A DNA stretch of 64,000 nt, taken from the NCBI GenBank assembly GCA_013298775.1, contig JAAFIV010000019.1, forward strand, positions 26,509-90,508, in the 5' to 3' direction. This stretch comes from Ignavibacteria bacterium. GTDB lineage: Bacteria; Bacteroidota; Ignavibacteria; Kapaibacteriales; UBA4661. Positions 1 to 7,624 of the stretch are shown in pieces (the first letter of the stretch is position 1; each line of letters opens with the position of its first letter). The notes beneath the pieces are model-generated. The model was not told where the DNA came from, ran no database searches, and worked only from the letters and a program-made list of their open reading frames with translations. Both the position numbers and the translations under genes were made by a program.

Positions 1-268
1 CTTCTTTTCATACAATCTCCTAGAAAATTTGAATGTGGAACAATGCTTATCAAAAACATTTCATCTTTCCGACAAGCATAACCGATTTACTTGCCGCAAA
101 AATACGACTTTAGCTCTTTTCTCCATGCGTAAAAGTTTGAATGTTAATAAATTGTAAAACGTATCGTGCCGCTTTTGCGTATTTTCGCTGAATTACAGAT
201 GAATTACAACCGTATTGGCTCTTGTACATTACAACTTAACCGCGATTTTCTACTTATTTTTTGCCACC

Positions 269-1516
269 ATGCACGTTCCCCTTCTCGACCTCAAAGCACA
301 ATATCAAGCTCTCAAACCAGACCTCGACGCGGCAATGATTCGCGTGGCGGAATCGCAAGTGTGCGTTTTGGGCGCGGAAGTGGAGCAGTTGGAGCGGACA
401 ATGGCGGAATACTGCGGAACACGCTTCGCGCTTGGCGTTTCGAGCGGGACGGACGCGCTCCTCATGGCTCTCATGGCACTCGGCATCGGCGCGGGCGATG
501 AAGTGATTGTTCCGACGTTTTCCTTTTTTGCCACCGCAGGCGTGGTCATGCGGCTTGGAGCAACGCCCGTCTTTGTGGATTCCGAAGCGCGTGGTTTGAA
601 TCTCGACCCCGCACGGCTGGAAGAGCGCATCACACCTTGCACGAGGGCAATTATCCCTGTTCATCTTTTTGGGCAATGTGCCGCAATGCAAGCAATTATG
701 AGCATTGCAGCAAAATACAACATTCCCGTCATTGAAGATGCCGCACAAGCGATTGGTGCAGAATATAACGATGGTCAAAAAGCAGGTGCAATGGGGCTAA
801 TGGGCTGTTTTTCGTTTTATCCAACCAAAAATCTCGGTGCATTCGGCGATGCTGGCTTGATAACGACCAATGATGAAGAACTCTCTATAAGGCTCAAACA
901 AATGCGCAATCACGGCATGGAGCCTCGCTATTACCATAAATTTGTCGGCGGGAATTTCCGCATGGACGCGCTGCAAGCAGCAGTGCTGAATGTGAAGTTT
1001 GCGCACTTGGAAGCCTGGCACGAAGCGCGGCGCAGGAACGCGGCGGTGTACAATCGTTTGATTGTGCAGCACGGTTTGGCGGAAGAATCGCCCAAACACG
1101 AGCCGTGTAGCGGTTCACAACACGGATTTCCGCGTAACGGATTTCCGCATTGCCCGAATTGTGCAAGTTCATCACTCAATGCCTTCAACGAAGCAAATAC
1201 GCTGCTTTTACCAGAAATGCTTGGGGCGAAATCAGGCGTGAAAAATCATCATATTTTCCACCAATATACGCTCCGCACGCCTCACCGGGACAAGCTCCGT
1301 GCGTATTTGGCAGAACACGGCATTGGCGCGGAAATCTATTACCCCGTGCCATTACACAGGCAGGAATGTTTTGCGCATCTTACAAGCAATGACGCGGAGT
1401 TTCGGGTGGCAAATTGCGCCGCCGCGCACGTTCTCTCGCTGCCGATTTATCCCGAGCTTCAGGAAGCGCAATTACACTACGTTGTGGAGCGGATTGCGGC
1501 ATTTTATCAGAAGTAA
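269..1516 (+). CDS. DegT/DnrJ/EryC1/StrS-family PLP aminotransferase
   Basis: This 415-residue protein belongs to the family of PLP-dependent aminotransferases that aminate keto-sugars for surface polysaccharides. I start it at MHVPLLDLKAQYQ because that is the usual N-terminus of the family; an upstream in-frame ATG at 215 would add a hydrophobic leader not expected here. Visible motifs are the substrate-loop SSGTDAL near residue 58, EDAAQ with the PLP-pyridine aspartate (D157), and SFYPTKNLGAFGDAG with the Schiff-base lysine K187. The C-terminal GAEIYYPVPLH is also typical. An unusual insert of about 40 residues (roughly 276-315) contains a repeated GFP motif and three cysteines. An SDR gene follows 75 nt downstream and may be co-transcribed. 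The sugar substrate cannot be assigned. Confidence 0.9.
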   Translation: MHVPLLDLKAQYQALKPDLDAAMIRVAESQVCVLGAEVEQLERTMAEYCGTRFALGVSSGTDALLMALMALGIGAGDEVIVPTFSFFATAGVVMRLGATPVFVDSEARGLNLDPARLEERITPCTRAIIPVHLFGQCAAMQAIMSIAAKYNIPVIEDAAQAIGAEYNDGQKAGAMGLMGCFSFYPTKNLGAFGDAGLITTNDEELSIRLKQMRNHGMEPRYYHKFVGGNFRMDALQAAVLNVKFAHLEAWHEARRRNAAVYNRLIVQHGLAEESPKHEPCSGSQHGFPRNGFPHCPNCASSSLNAFNEANTLLLPEMLGAKSGVKNHHIFHQYTLRTPHRDKLRAYLAEHGIGAEIYYPVPLHRQECFAHLTSNDAEFRVANCAAAHVLSLPIYPELQEAQLHYVVERIAAFYQK

Positions 1517-1590
1517 CACGAGTTGCGTATTGTTGCATATTTCAGTCTTCAGATTTCATCCTTTTCTTCACCTTCATTTTTCCAAGCATT

Positions 1591-2355
1591 ATGAATCGCT
1601 TCACGAACAAAACCATCTTCCTTACGGGCGGCGCGACGGGTATCGGACGTGCAACGGCACTTGCTTTTGCCAGCGAAGGCGCGTCATTGGCTATTTGCGA
1701 CGTTGCCGAAACGGAAACACAAGAGACCGTGCAGCTTTGCAAAAATGCAGGTGCGAACGCTCTCTTTATCAAAACCGATGTAGCTTCCGCAGACCAGATA
1801 CAGAGCGCGGTGCAGCGTACAATACAGGAATTTGGCGGTTTGGATGTTGGTGTAAACAACGCAGGAATTGAGGGAACACGCGACAAAGGCACACACGAAT
1901 ACGACGAAACGATATTCCGCCGCGTGATTGATGTAAACTTAACAGGAGTATTTTTGTGCATGAAAGCGCAGCTACAAGCCATGTTGGCAGCACAAAAGCC
2001 TGGCGCGATTGTGAATACGTCGTCCATTCTCGGACACTTCGGAATGCCTGGACACGCAGCGTACATTGCCGCAAAGCATGGCGTGATGGGCTTGACGCGT
2101 GCCGCCGCACTAGAGTACGCTCGCTATGGAGTCCGCATCAATGCTGTGTGTCCGGGTTGGATTGAAACGCCAATGACCATTGCGCACAACGAAAAAGACC
2201 AGCAACTGATGGATAAACTTGTGAAGACAGTTCCCATGCGGCGTAGAGGCACACCAGAGGAAATTGCTCAAACAATTCTCTTCCTCGCCTCCGACCACGC
2301 CAGCTACATCACAGGACAAGGTTATCTCGCTGACGGCGGCTTGGCGGCAATGTAA
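1591..2355 (+). CDS. SDR-family NAD(P)-dependent oxidoreductase
   Basis: This is a classical short-chain dehydrogenase of 254 residues. It shows the Rossmann glycine motif TGGATGIG (12-19), NNAG (89-92), the structural Asn in DVNLTGVF (N115), a catalytic Ser at 144/145, and the YxxxK pair Y158/K162. PGWIETPM follows the active site. I choose the ATG at 1591, directly before the first beta strand; an earlier in-frame start would run through the end of the aminotransferase. It lies 75 nt after that gene on the same strand, so the two could act on the same sugar or acyl substrate, but nothing in the sequence fixes the substrate. A family A repeat begins right after its stop. Confidence 0.9.
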   Translation: MNRFTNKTIFLTGGATGIGRATALAFASEGASLAICDVAETETQETVQLCKNAGANALFIKTDVASADQIQSAVQRTIQEFGGLDVGVNNAGIEGTRDKGTHEYDETIFRRVIDVNLTGVFLCMKAQLQAMLAAQKPGAIVNTSSILGHFGMPGHAAYIAAKHGVMGLTRAAALEYARYGVRINAVCPGWIETPMTIAHNEKDQQLMDKLVKTVPMRRRGTPEEIAQTILFLASDHASYITGQGYLADGGLAAM

Positions 2356-2358
2356 TTT

Positions 2359-2500
2359 TCTCACCGTTTCATCTTCTCGTCGGGCGGCCGAGGAATGCAA
2401 GCACAGTAGCCGTCCGGCGGGTGCTTCAACCACACGGCTCTTCACCACACTCGCCGGACGGCGAAGAAGCCGCCTGACGAGATAGTATCTCACCTGTCAC
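2359..2500. mobile_element. Family A MITE-like palindromic element, copy 1 (degenerate ends)
   Basis: The body matches the copies at 3508 and 12849: GTCGGGCGGC near the left end, CCGTCCGGCGGGT and CGCCGGACGG in the middle, and GACGAGATAGTA near the right end. Its outermost inverted ends have drifted from the GTAACTGG consensus, and I see no clear target duplication. It therefore looks like the oldest full-length copy. It fills the gap between the convergent SDR and comB genes, where its dyad could also act as a terminator. Confidence 0.75.
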
Positions 2501-2508
2501 TAATAGTA

Positions 2509-3306
2509 TTATCTGGGTTTGGAGATAATCGAAAAATCTTCATCGTGATAGACACGGGCAACACTTGGCGTGGTATCGCGTTGCAAAGCGGCTTCTACGT
2601 CGCGCCCAAAGCCAAGCGAAGCAAGATACAGCGCGTGTGGCGTGGTGCGAAGCGCGTCGTGCAAAGCGGCTTCGTCCGAAAGCGAAGCGTAGGTCTTGAA
2701 GGCAGTGAAGGAATATTCATCGGGCTGCAAGGCAGGTTCTTCGGCGAGAAGCGCGTCAATAAATGCCCCAGCGCACAGCGTATCTTCTTCCGACGGTGCG
2801 CCTTCTGTTCCCGCACAAACAAGGCGAATTGAGCTAATGCGGGTGGTGTGAAGTTTTGGCGTGTGAAGATAGTGTAACAAATACTCTATATTCGCGCGAA
2901 GATTGGTAAACCCAACAGCAAGCTGCAATGCCGCATGGCGTGTGCGTTCCAGAGCCTGTGTGCCGTTGGTGGTGGTCATTACCAGTGTTTTGTGCTGCAC
3001 AGCAGACGCGGTGTATTCAAGCGGCGAATTTCCTAGGTCGAAGCCCGTAGGCTTGATGCCATGCCGCTCGCCGCAGAGCAACACATACCGCGCTTCTTCG
3101 GGCGAAATGCTGGCGCGAAGCTGCGTCGCAAGTTCCTGTGCGGCTTCCAGCTCGGCAACAGGAATGATGCGCCGTGCGCCATTGTGCAAGGCAGTCGAAA
3201 TGCTGGTTGTTGCGCGAAGCACGTCAATCACAATAGCGATGCTATGTCGCAAAGCGTGGTCGTTACGGGCTTCTTGGGCGGTTCGGACTGTTTCAATCGT
3301 GAGCAT
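2509..3306 (-). CDS. comB: 2-phosphosulfolactate phosphatase family (ComB)
   Basis: This 265-residue protein matches the ComB family, Mg-dependent phosphatases that convert 2-phosphosulfolactate to sulfolactate. In archaea this is a step of coenzyme M synthesis; in bacteria the role is often unproven. Recognisable signatures are VIDVLRATTS (about 27-35), CGERHGIKPTGFDLGNSP (78-95), MTTTNGTQAL (110-119) and CAGTEG followed by EEDTLCAGAFID (164-184). I start at MLTIETVRTAQ (3306); a longer frame to 3351 adds residues without family resemblance. It is convergent with the upstream SDR gene. No other coenzyme M genes are nearby, so function is by family only. Confidence 0.85.
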   Translation of the reverse strand: MLTIETVRTAQEARNDHALRHSIAIVIDVLRATTSISTALHNGARRIIPVAELEAAQELATQLRASISPEEARYVLLCGERHGIKPTGFDLGNSPLEYTASAVQHKTLVMTTTNGTQALERTRHAALQLAVGFTNLRANIEYLLHYLHTPKLHTTRISSIRLVCAGTEGAPSEEDTLCAGAFIDALLAEEPALQPDEYSFTAFKTYASLSDEAALHDALRTTPHALYLASLGFGRDVEAALQRDTTPSVARVYHDEDFSIISKPR

Positions 3307-3507
3307 AATTGCAAAGAAATTTGAGAGAAGTGCATGTCCGCAAAATAGCATATTTGCTGGATTGTGCAGATATTTTCTTGTGATAATTTCCTGTATATGC
3401 TTTTGTAGAAAGCTCTCAGGAAGCCTTGAAAAACCTTATGTGGAAAGGAAAAATTGTGCTAGTTTCGTAAGACAAAGAGCGTCATTGCTTCTTTCTAAAA
3501 AATCTCA

Positions 3508-3649
3508 GTAACTGGTCAGGTCTTCCCGTCGGGCGGCTGTTATCACAAGCACAGTAGCCGTCCGGCGGGTTTACACGGAACACTGTGCCGAAGAAGAACC
3601 CGCCGGACGGTCAAGAAACCGCCCGACGAGATAGTACCTGACCAGTTAC
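3508..3649. mobile_element. Family A MITE, copy 2, intact with 8-bp target duplication
   Basis: This 142-bp palindromic element begins GTAACTGGTCAGGT and ends with the near-perfect inverse ACCTGACCAGTTAC. It is bracketed by an exact 8-bp direct repeat, AAATCTCA, at 3500-3507 and 3650-3657. There is no room for a transposase. IS66-family ends typically begin GTAA and generate 8-bp duplications, so a non-autonomous IS66-type element is the best explanation. It sits in the 374-bp gap upstream of hflX, and its right target repeat ends about 10 nt before the hflX ribosome-binding region. Confidence 0.85.
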
Positions 3650-3680
3650 AAATCTCATTTGATGAAAAAGGAAACTTGAT

Positions 3681-5042
3681 TTGCACGACATACAAAATAT
3701 CCCGAAAGAACGCGCCATTGCTGTTGGCGTGGGTAATCGCACCTACACACGCGAGGAATCGCTGGAGCATTTGGACGAACTGACGTTTTTGGCGGAAACG
3801 GCTGGTGCCGATGTCATTACGAAAATCTATCAAGACCGCGACCGTCCTGATGGCGCGACGGCTGTGGGAAAGGGAAAACTAGAAGAAATCAGACAGCTTG
3901 TCGAAGATGACGATATTGTGTTGGTGATTTTCGACGACGAGCTGACACCCGCACAAATGCGTAATCTTGAGCGCGAACTCAACGTAAAAGTGATGGACAG
4001 AACAGGCTTGATTTTGGATATTTTCGCCTCACGCGCTCGCACCTACGAATCGAAATTGCAAGTGGAACTCGCCCAGCTTCAATACTTGCTTCCGCGCCTC
4101 ACACGGCTCTGGACGCACCTTTCTAAGCAGTTTGGCGGGATTGGCTCGAAAGGTCCGGGAGAATCGCAAATCGAAACCGACCGCCGTCTTGTGCGCGACC
4201 GTATTGCGTTTTTGAAAGACAAACTCGCCACCGTTGCTACGCAAAAATTTGAACAGCGTAAGGGACGAGATTCTATGCAGCGTTTCGCGCTTGTTGGCTA
4301 TACAAACGCGGGAAAATCTACCTTGATGAATGTGCTTTCCAATGCGAGCGTTTTGGCAGAAGATAAACTTTTTGCCACGCTCGACACGACTGTTCGCACG
4401 ATTGAACTTGTGAGCGACGACCGCGCAACACAGCGCAGTGTCTTGCTTTCCGACACAGTTGGGTTTATTCGCAAACTCCCGACGCAGCTTGTTGCTTCCT
4501 TTCGTTCGACGCTTTCGGAGACCGTTGAGGCGGATATTCTTTTGCACGTTGTGGATATTGCGCATCCGCAGTTCCGCGACCAAATCCGTGCTGTGCAGGA
4601 AACACTCGTGGCGATTGGCGCAGATTCTAAGCCAATGCTGATGGTATTCAACAAAATTGATGCCGCCAATGATTTAGACCTCGTTCATGCTGCCACGTCA
4701 GATTACACGCCGAGTATAGCCATTTCTGCCGAGCGCGGAATAAACATTGCTAATTTGCGGGAAACGATGCTGAATATGGACGACACACAGCATGAAACCG
4801 TACATTTGCTTCTGCCATACAGCGCGATGAACACCGTCGCGCACTTGTACCGCATCGGCACGATTTTAAGCCGCACCGACGGCGATGACGGTGTGGAAAT
4901 TACGGTGCGCTTGGAAATCTCGGAAGCCGCAAAGATGCAGGAATGGAGCGTTCAAAAGGCAAAACTTCCGAAGAAAACGACGAAGGGAATTCCCAAGAAA
5001 ACGCGTTCTACTGCTGCTAGTAGTCCAGTAAATGAGTTTTGA
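3681..5042 (+). CDS. hflX: Ribosome-associated GTPase HflX
   Basis: HflX splits stalled or stress-arrested 70S ribosomes using GTP. The 453-residue protein has the N-terminal HflX domain (AVGKGKLEEI near 61-70; GPGESQIETDRR near 158-169) and a G domain with GYTNAGKST (206-214), DTVGFIRKLP (G3) and NKID (G4). The C-terminus is a short Lys/Thr-rich tail. A UGA lies just upstream in frame and the first plausible start is a TTG at 3681, preceded by an AAAGGAA ribosome-binding sequence. No hfq neighbour is present, unlike in proteobacteria. A family A element lies right upstream and may have displaced or altered its promoter. Confidence 0.95.
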   Translation: MHDIQNIPKERAIAVGVGNRTYTREESLEHLDELTFLAETAGADVITKIYQDRDRPDGATAVGKGKLEEIRQLVEDDDIVLVIFDDELTPAQMRNLERELNVKVMDRTGLILDIFASRARTYESKLQVELAQLQYLLPRLTRLWTHLSKQFGGIGSKGPGESQIETDRRLVRDRIAFLKDKLATVATQKFEQRKGRDSMQRFALVGYTNAGKSTLMNVLSNASVLAEDKLFATLDTTVRTIELVSDDRATQRSVLLSDTVGFIRKLPTQLVASFRSTLSETVEADILLHVVDIAHPQFRDQIRAVQETLVAIGADSKPMLMVFNKIDAANDLDLVHAATSDYTPSIAISAERGINIANLRETMLNMDDTQHETVHLLLPYSAMNTVAHLYRIGTILSRTDGDDGVEITVRLEISEAAKMQEWSVQKAKLPKKTTKGIPKKTRSTAASSPVNEF

Positions 5043-5183
5043 CGTATTGCCTTTTGACAAGTTTGATAGGACGATTTGAAGCACTCTGCAGCCTGAGTTT
5101 GTCGGAGGCTTCACTGTCAGAATGAACGCAATAATGTAGTAGTCCCAGCATAGCTTACAATCTACATTCTCACTGCCCTTCTT

Positions 5184-5253
5184 GCTCAATGATGATTACT
5201 CAATGATGATTACTCAATGACGATTACTCAATGATGATTACTCAATAATAATT
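5184..5253. repeat. 14-bp tandem repeat, 5 units
   Basis: Five head-to-tail copies of ACTCAATGATGATT occur, the first with G in place of A, the third and fifth slightly diverged. The array ends exactly where a hairpin with a T-tract begins (5254). It is non-coding, lies downstream of hflX, and could vary in unit number by slippage. Confidence 0.9.
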
Positions 5254-5305
5254 GCCCGATGATGCTCAGAGTTTTGCTCTTTGCCGCATCGGGCATTTTT
5301 TTTTT
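5254..5305 (+). terminator. Rho-independent terminator downstream of hflX
   Basis: The stem GCCCGATG (5254-5261) pairs with CATCGGGC (5287-5294), enclosing a 25-nt loop, and is followed by a run of about ten T. It is oriented to end plus-strand transcription. It lies about 210 nt after the hflX stop, directly after a 14-bp tandem array. Confidence 0.8.
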
Positions 5306-5614
5306 CGATGGAATGTTCGTCAGCGACCAAGAATTCACAAAAACTAAACATTTTACCCTAAATATTCAAAACTGGCACATTGTTTGATTAACAAAAAGAG
5401 TGTGCATAACTTCTTCCATGCTATGAGTTTTTCTTCTCGCGTGAATGGACGTTGCGTTGTGCCTCGACGACCGAAACAATGCATCGAAACAATGTACAAT
5501 AGAACTTGCATTTTTCGCGCTGAATCTCTATCTTCCATAGCTTTTGTCGTAACCGATGTCGTAACCGATAAAACTATACCAACAACCTCGCTCGTCTATT
5601 TTCGGGAGAACAAT
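5306..5614. other. Gene-free stretch upstream of the toxin-antitoxin pair
   Basis: An in-frame extension of the 85-residue gene runs back into this stretch to 5384, but its sequence is Cys/Arg-rich and unlike a protein start. I see no RNA gene. The promoter of the toxin-antitoxin operon should lie here. The repeated CGATGTCGTAACCGAT (about 5553-5568) resembles a short direct repeat of GTAACCGAT and might serve autoregulation. Confidence 0.4.
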
Positions 5615-5872
5615 ATGGCTTTCAAAAATTCCAATGTGAATACAAAACTCAACTTTCTCATTGATGAAAGTGCAAGTTTTATACGCCGTTATATGGAGGA
5701 ATTACAAGGACATAAGGTGCGTCAAGCCTCGCTCGAGCAGCTTGCTAAGGGCGCAGACGGATTTGCCACGCCCGGCGAAGTGTATCGCCCTTTTTCTAAG
5801 TTTTCTCCCGTCGAACCGATTGCCAAAGCCGGCGGACACTCTTCTGAACTTCTCATTAAGGGACGACAATGA
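5615..5872 (+). CDS. Small protein, probable antitoxin of the PIN toxin
   Basis: This is an 85-residue protein starting MAFKNSNVNTKLNFLIDE, with a GGGAGAA ribosome-binding sequence 6 nt upstream of ATG 5615. Its stop overlaps the start of the PIN gene in an ATGA quartet, a classic translational coupling of antitoxin to toxin. The N-terminal half could form helices (DESASFIRRYMEELQGHK) and the C-terminal half is loop-rich with several Pro and Gly, as in toxin-wrapping tails. I do not recognise an AbrB, RHH or Phd motif with confidence. The role is inferred from position and size only. Confidence 0.65.
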   Translation: MAFKNSNVNTKLNFLIDESASFIRRYMEELQGHKVRQASLEQLAKGADGFATPGEVYRPFSKFSPVEPIAKAGGHSSELLIKGRQ

Positions 5873-6321
5873 CACTGTATTATCTTGACTCTTCTGCATG
5901 GCTTCAATACTACGTCCGCGAACAAGGGTCGGACAAGGTTGCTGCCTTGTTTCAGCCGTCGGTCGCGCTTGCTTGCTCGTCGTTTGGATTTGTTGAAGTG
6001 GTCGTTACTCTTAGCCGTTTAGCGCATTCGGGAGCAATTTCCCATGAAGATCTACTTCATAAAATTCACGACCTCGAAAACGACTGGACGCAATTTCTCC
6101 AAGTTTCTGCTTCTGCTGCCGTTATCAAGCACGCCGAGCAGTCTGCGCTAAAGTATAATCTCTCGCCCGAACGCGCCTTACACATCGCATCATTGCTTGC
6201 GGTGCAGGAACGTACTGGCACCAGCGACAATACCGTGACGCTTGTTTCAACCGATACAGAATTGCTTGCAACTGCGCAAAAGTACGGCATTCCGGGCATG
6301 AATCCTTCCGAAGCCTCGTAA
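5869..6321 (+). CDS. PIN-domain ribonuclease toxin (VapC-like)
   Basis: This is a PIN-fold protein of 150 residues. VapC-type toxins are Mg-dependent RNases that cut tRNA or rRNA. The pattern YYLDSSAW gives the first acid D7, FVEVVVTLSR gives E43, and LVSTDTELLATAQKYG gives D129. In the usual D-A-L-H position the sequence reads E101-R102-A-L-H, so the third acid appears shifted to E101, or is missing. It starts inside the stop of the 85-residue upstream gene (ATGA overlap). The family assignment is firm; toxicity and target are inferred. A 12-bp tandem repeat begins at its stop codon. Confidence 0.85.
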   Translation: MTLYYLDSSAWLQYYVREQGSDKVAALFQPSVALACSSFGFVEVVVTLSRLAHSGAISHEDLLHKIHDLENDWTQFLQVSASAAVIKHAEQSALKYNLSPERALHIASLLAVQERTGTSDNTVTLVSTDTELLATAQKYGIPGMNPSEAS

Positions 6322-6355
6322 ATACGGTCCTAAACACGGTCGTAAATACGGTCGT
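6320..6355. repeat. 12-bp tandem repeat, 3 units
   Basis: Three copies of AAATACGGTCGT (first AAATACGGTCCT, second AAACACGGTCGT) lie head to tail starting in the stop codon of the PIN gene. A partial fourth, AAAT, follows. It is non-coding and precedes the EamA gene by about 100 nt. Confidence 0.8.
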
Positions 6356-6451
6356 AAATTATAGTTGGAAATGCCGTAAATACATTGCAAGTCGTATCAA
6401 TAAATAGCAACAATTGTCCCAATTCTTCTCAAGCTCATTCACACATGTATT

Positions 6452-7426
6452 TTGCCCAACGCTCCTCACGATAATCGTTCTGCTTCTTCGCCGCTTTCCC
6501 AGCATTCACGCGCTTTGGTGCTGCTTGCTCTTACGGCGGTACTCTGGAGTTCGGGTGGCTTTCTGATAAAACTTATTTCGTGGAATGCCTTCTGTATTGC
6601 TGGAATGCGCGGTGCCATTGCTGCCGCATGTATCGGGCTTCTAATGCGCAAGCATCTTGTTTTTAACCCTGTTCGCCTCTCCTTCTACGAACGCTGCGCT
6701 GCACTTGTTTATACCTCTACTGTAACACTTTTTGTCTCGGCAACAAAGCTCACAACCGCCGCCAATGCTATTTTGCTGCAATATACCGCCCCTGTGTATG
6801 TTGCCATTTTTGGTGCATGGTTTTTGAGTGAACGCACCGATAAACGCGACTGGATAACGCTTGCCGTCGTCGTTTTAGGCATGGTACTATTTTTCGTGGA
6901 GGGATTGTCGGCAGATAATATGCTGGGAAATTGCTTTGCTCTTTTGAGTGGATGTAGCTTTGCGTGGCTAACGCTTTTTATGCGCAAAGAGGCGCAGATA
7001 CGCCGTGCAAGGGAAATTGCGGAGAATACCGACTCAGTTCATTCCTCCAATTCCGGCGTGAATGCTGTGTTTTGGGGTAATATCCTAACAGCAAGTATTG
7101 GTGCGCCTTTCGTGGTGCAATCTTTTCTGAGCGGCACGGCTCCTGTCTCTGGCGATGCGGCGTGGCAAAGCTGGCTTGGATTGGTGCTTTTGGGCGTATT
7201 TCAACTTGGTATTTCCTACATTCTGTACGCTCGTGCATTGCCGCACGTGAGCGCACTTGAAGCAATTCTCATTCCCGTTATTGAACCGCTCCTGAATCCT
7301 GTGTGGGTTGCGCTCGCGACAGGCGAAAAACCGAGCTTTTATGCGGCATTGGGCGGAATTGTTGTTGTTACTGCTATTACTGTGCGGAGCTTGTCGAGCC
7401 TTCGCGCATCCCGCTCCAATCCTTGA
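6452..7426 (+). CDS. EamA/DMT-superfamily transporter
   Basis: This 324-residue integral membrane protein resembles the drug/metabolite transporter superfamily, with two EamA repeats of about five membrane spans each. Typical features are ALTAVLWSSGGFLIKL at the first span, NAILLQYTAPVYVAIFGAWFLSER at the end of the first repeat, and the corresponding SALEAILIPVIEPLLNPVWV in the second. A hydrophilic cytoplasmic loop (about 185-205) separates the repeats. The best in-frame start is a TTG at 6452; no ATG is available in frame without losing the first span, so the exact start is uncertain. Such proteins export amino acids or metabolites; the substrate cannot be told. Confidence 0.85.
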   Translation: MPNAPHDNRSASSPLSQHSRALVLLALTAVLWSSGGFLIKLISWNAFCIAGMRGAIAAACIGLLMRKHLVFNPVRLSFYERCAALVYTSTVTLFVSATKLTTAANAILLQYTAPVYVAIFGAWFLSERTDKRDWITLAVVVLGMVLFFVEGLSADNMLGNCFALLSGCSFAWLTLFMRKEAQIRRAREIAENTDSVHSSNSGVNAVFWGNILTASIGAPFVVQSFLSGTAPVSGDAAWQSWLGLVLLGVFQLGISYILYARALPHVSALEAILIPVIEPLLNPVWVALATGEKPSFYAALGGIVVVTAITVRSLSSLRASRSNP

Positions 7427-7624
7427 TTTGGCAAAATACGTTTTAAAGTGTATTTTTGCAGTGCTTGAATTCAAGATGTTCTGTCGCCGCATTCCTTCTC
7501 ATCTTTTCCCCTCTCGTATCGCCCCTTGCACCGCGTTAATTCGCCCTTCTTTTCTGAACTGTTTGTCTTTTGTATGATTTTGTCCGTTGAAAAAACAACG
7601 CTGGTGCGCGTATTGGTGCGCTCT

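Noticed and set aside
5184..5253. Possible CRISPR array
   Set aside because: Units are contiguous 14-mers without spacers; no cas genes are present anywhere in the window.
5384..5614. N-terminal extension of the antitoxin-like gene
   Set aside because: Cys/Arg-rich and not protein-like; the ATG at 5615 has its own ribosome-binding sequence.
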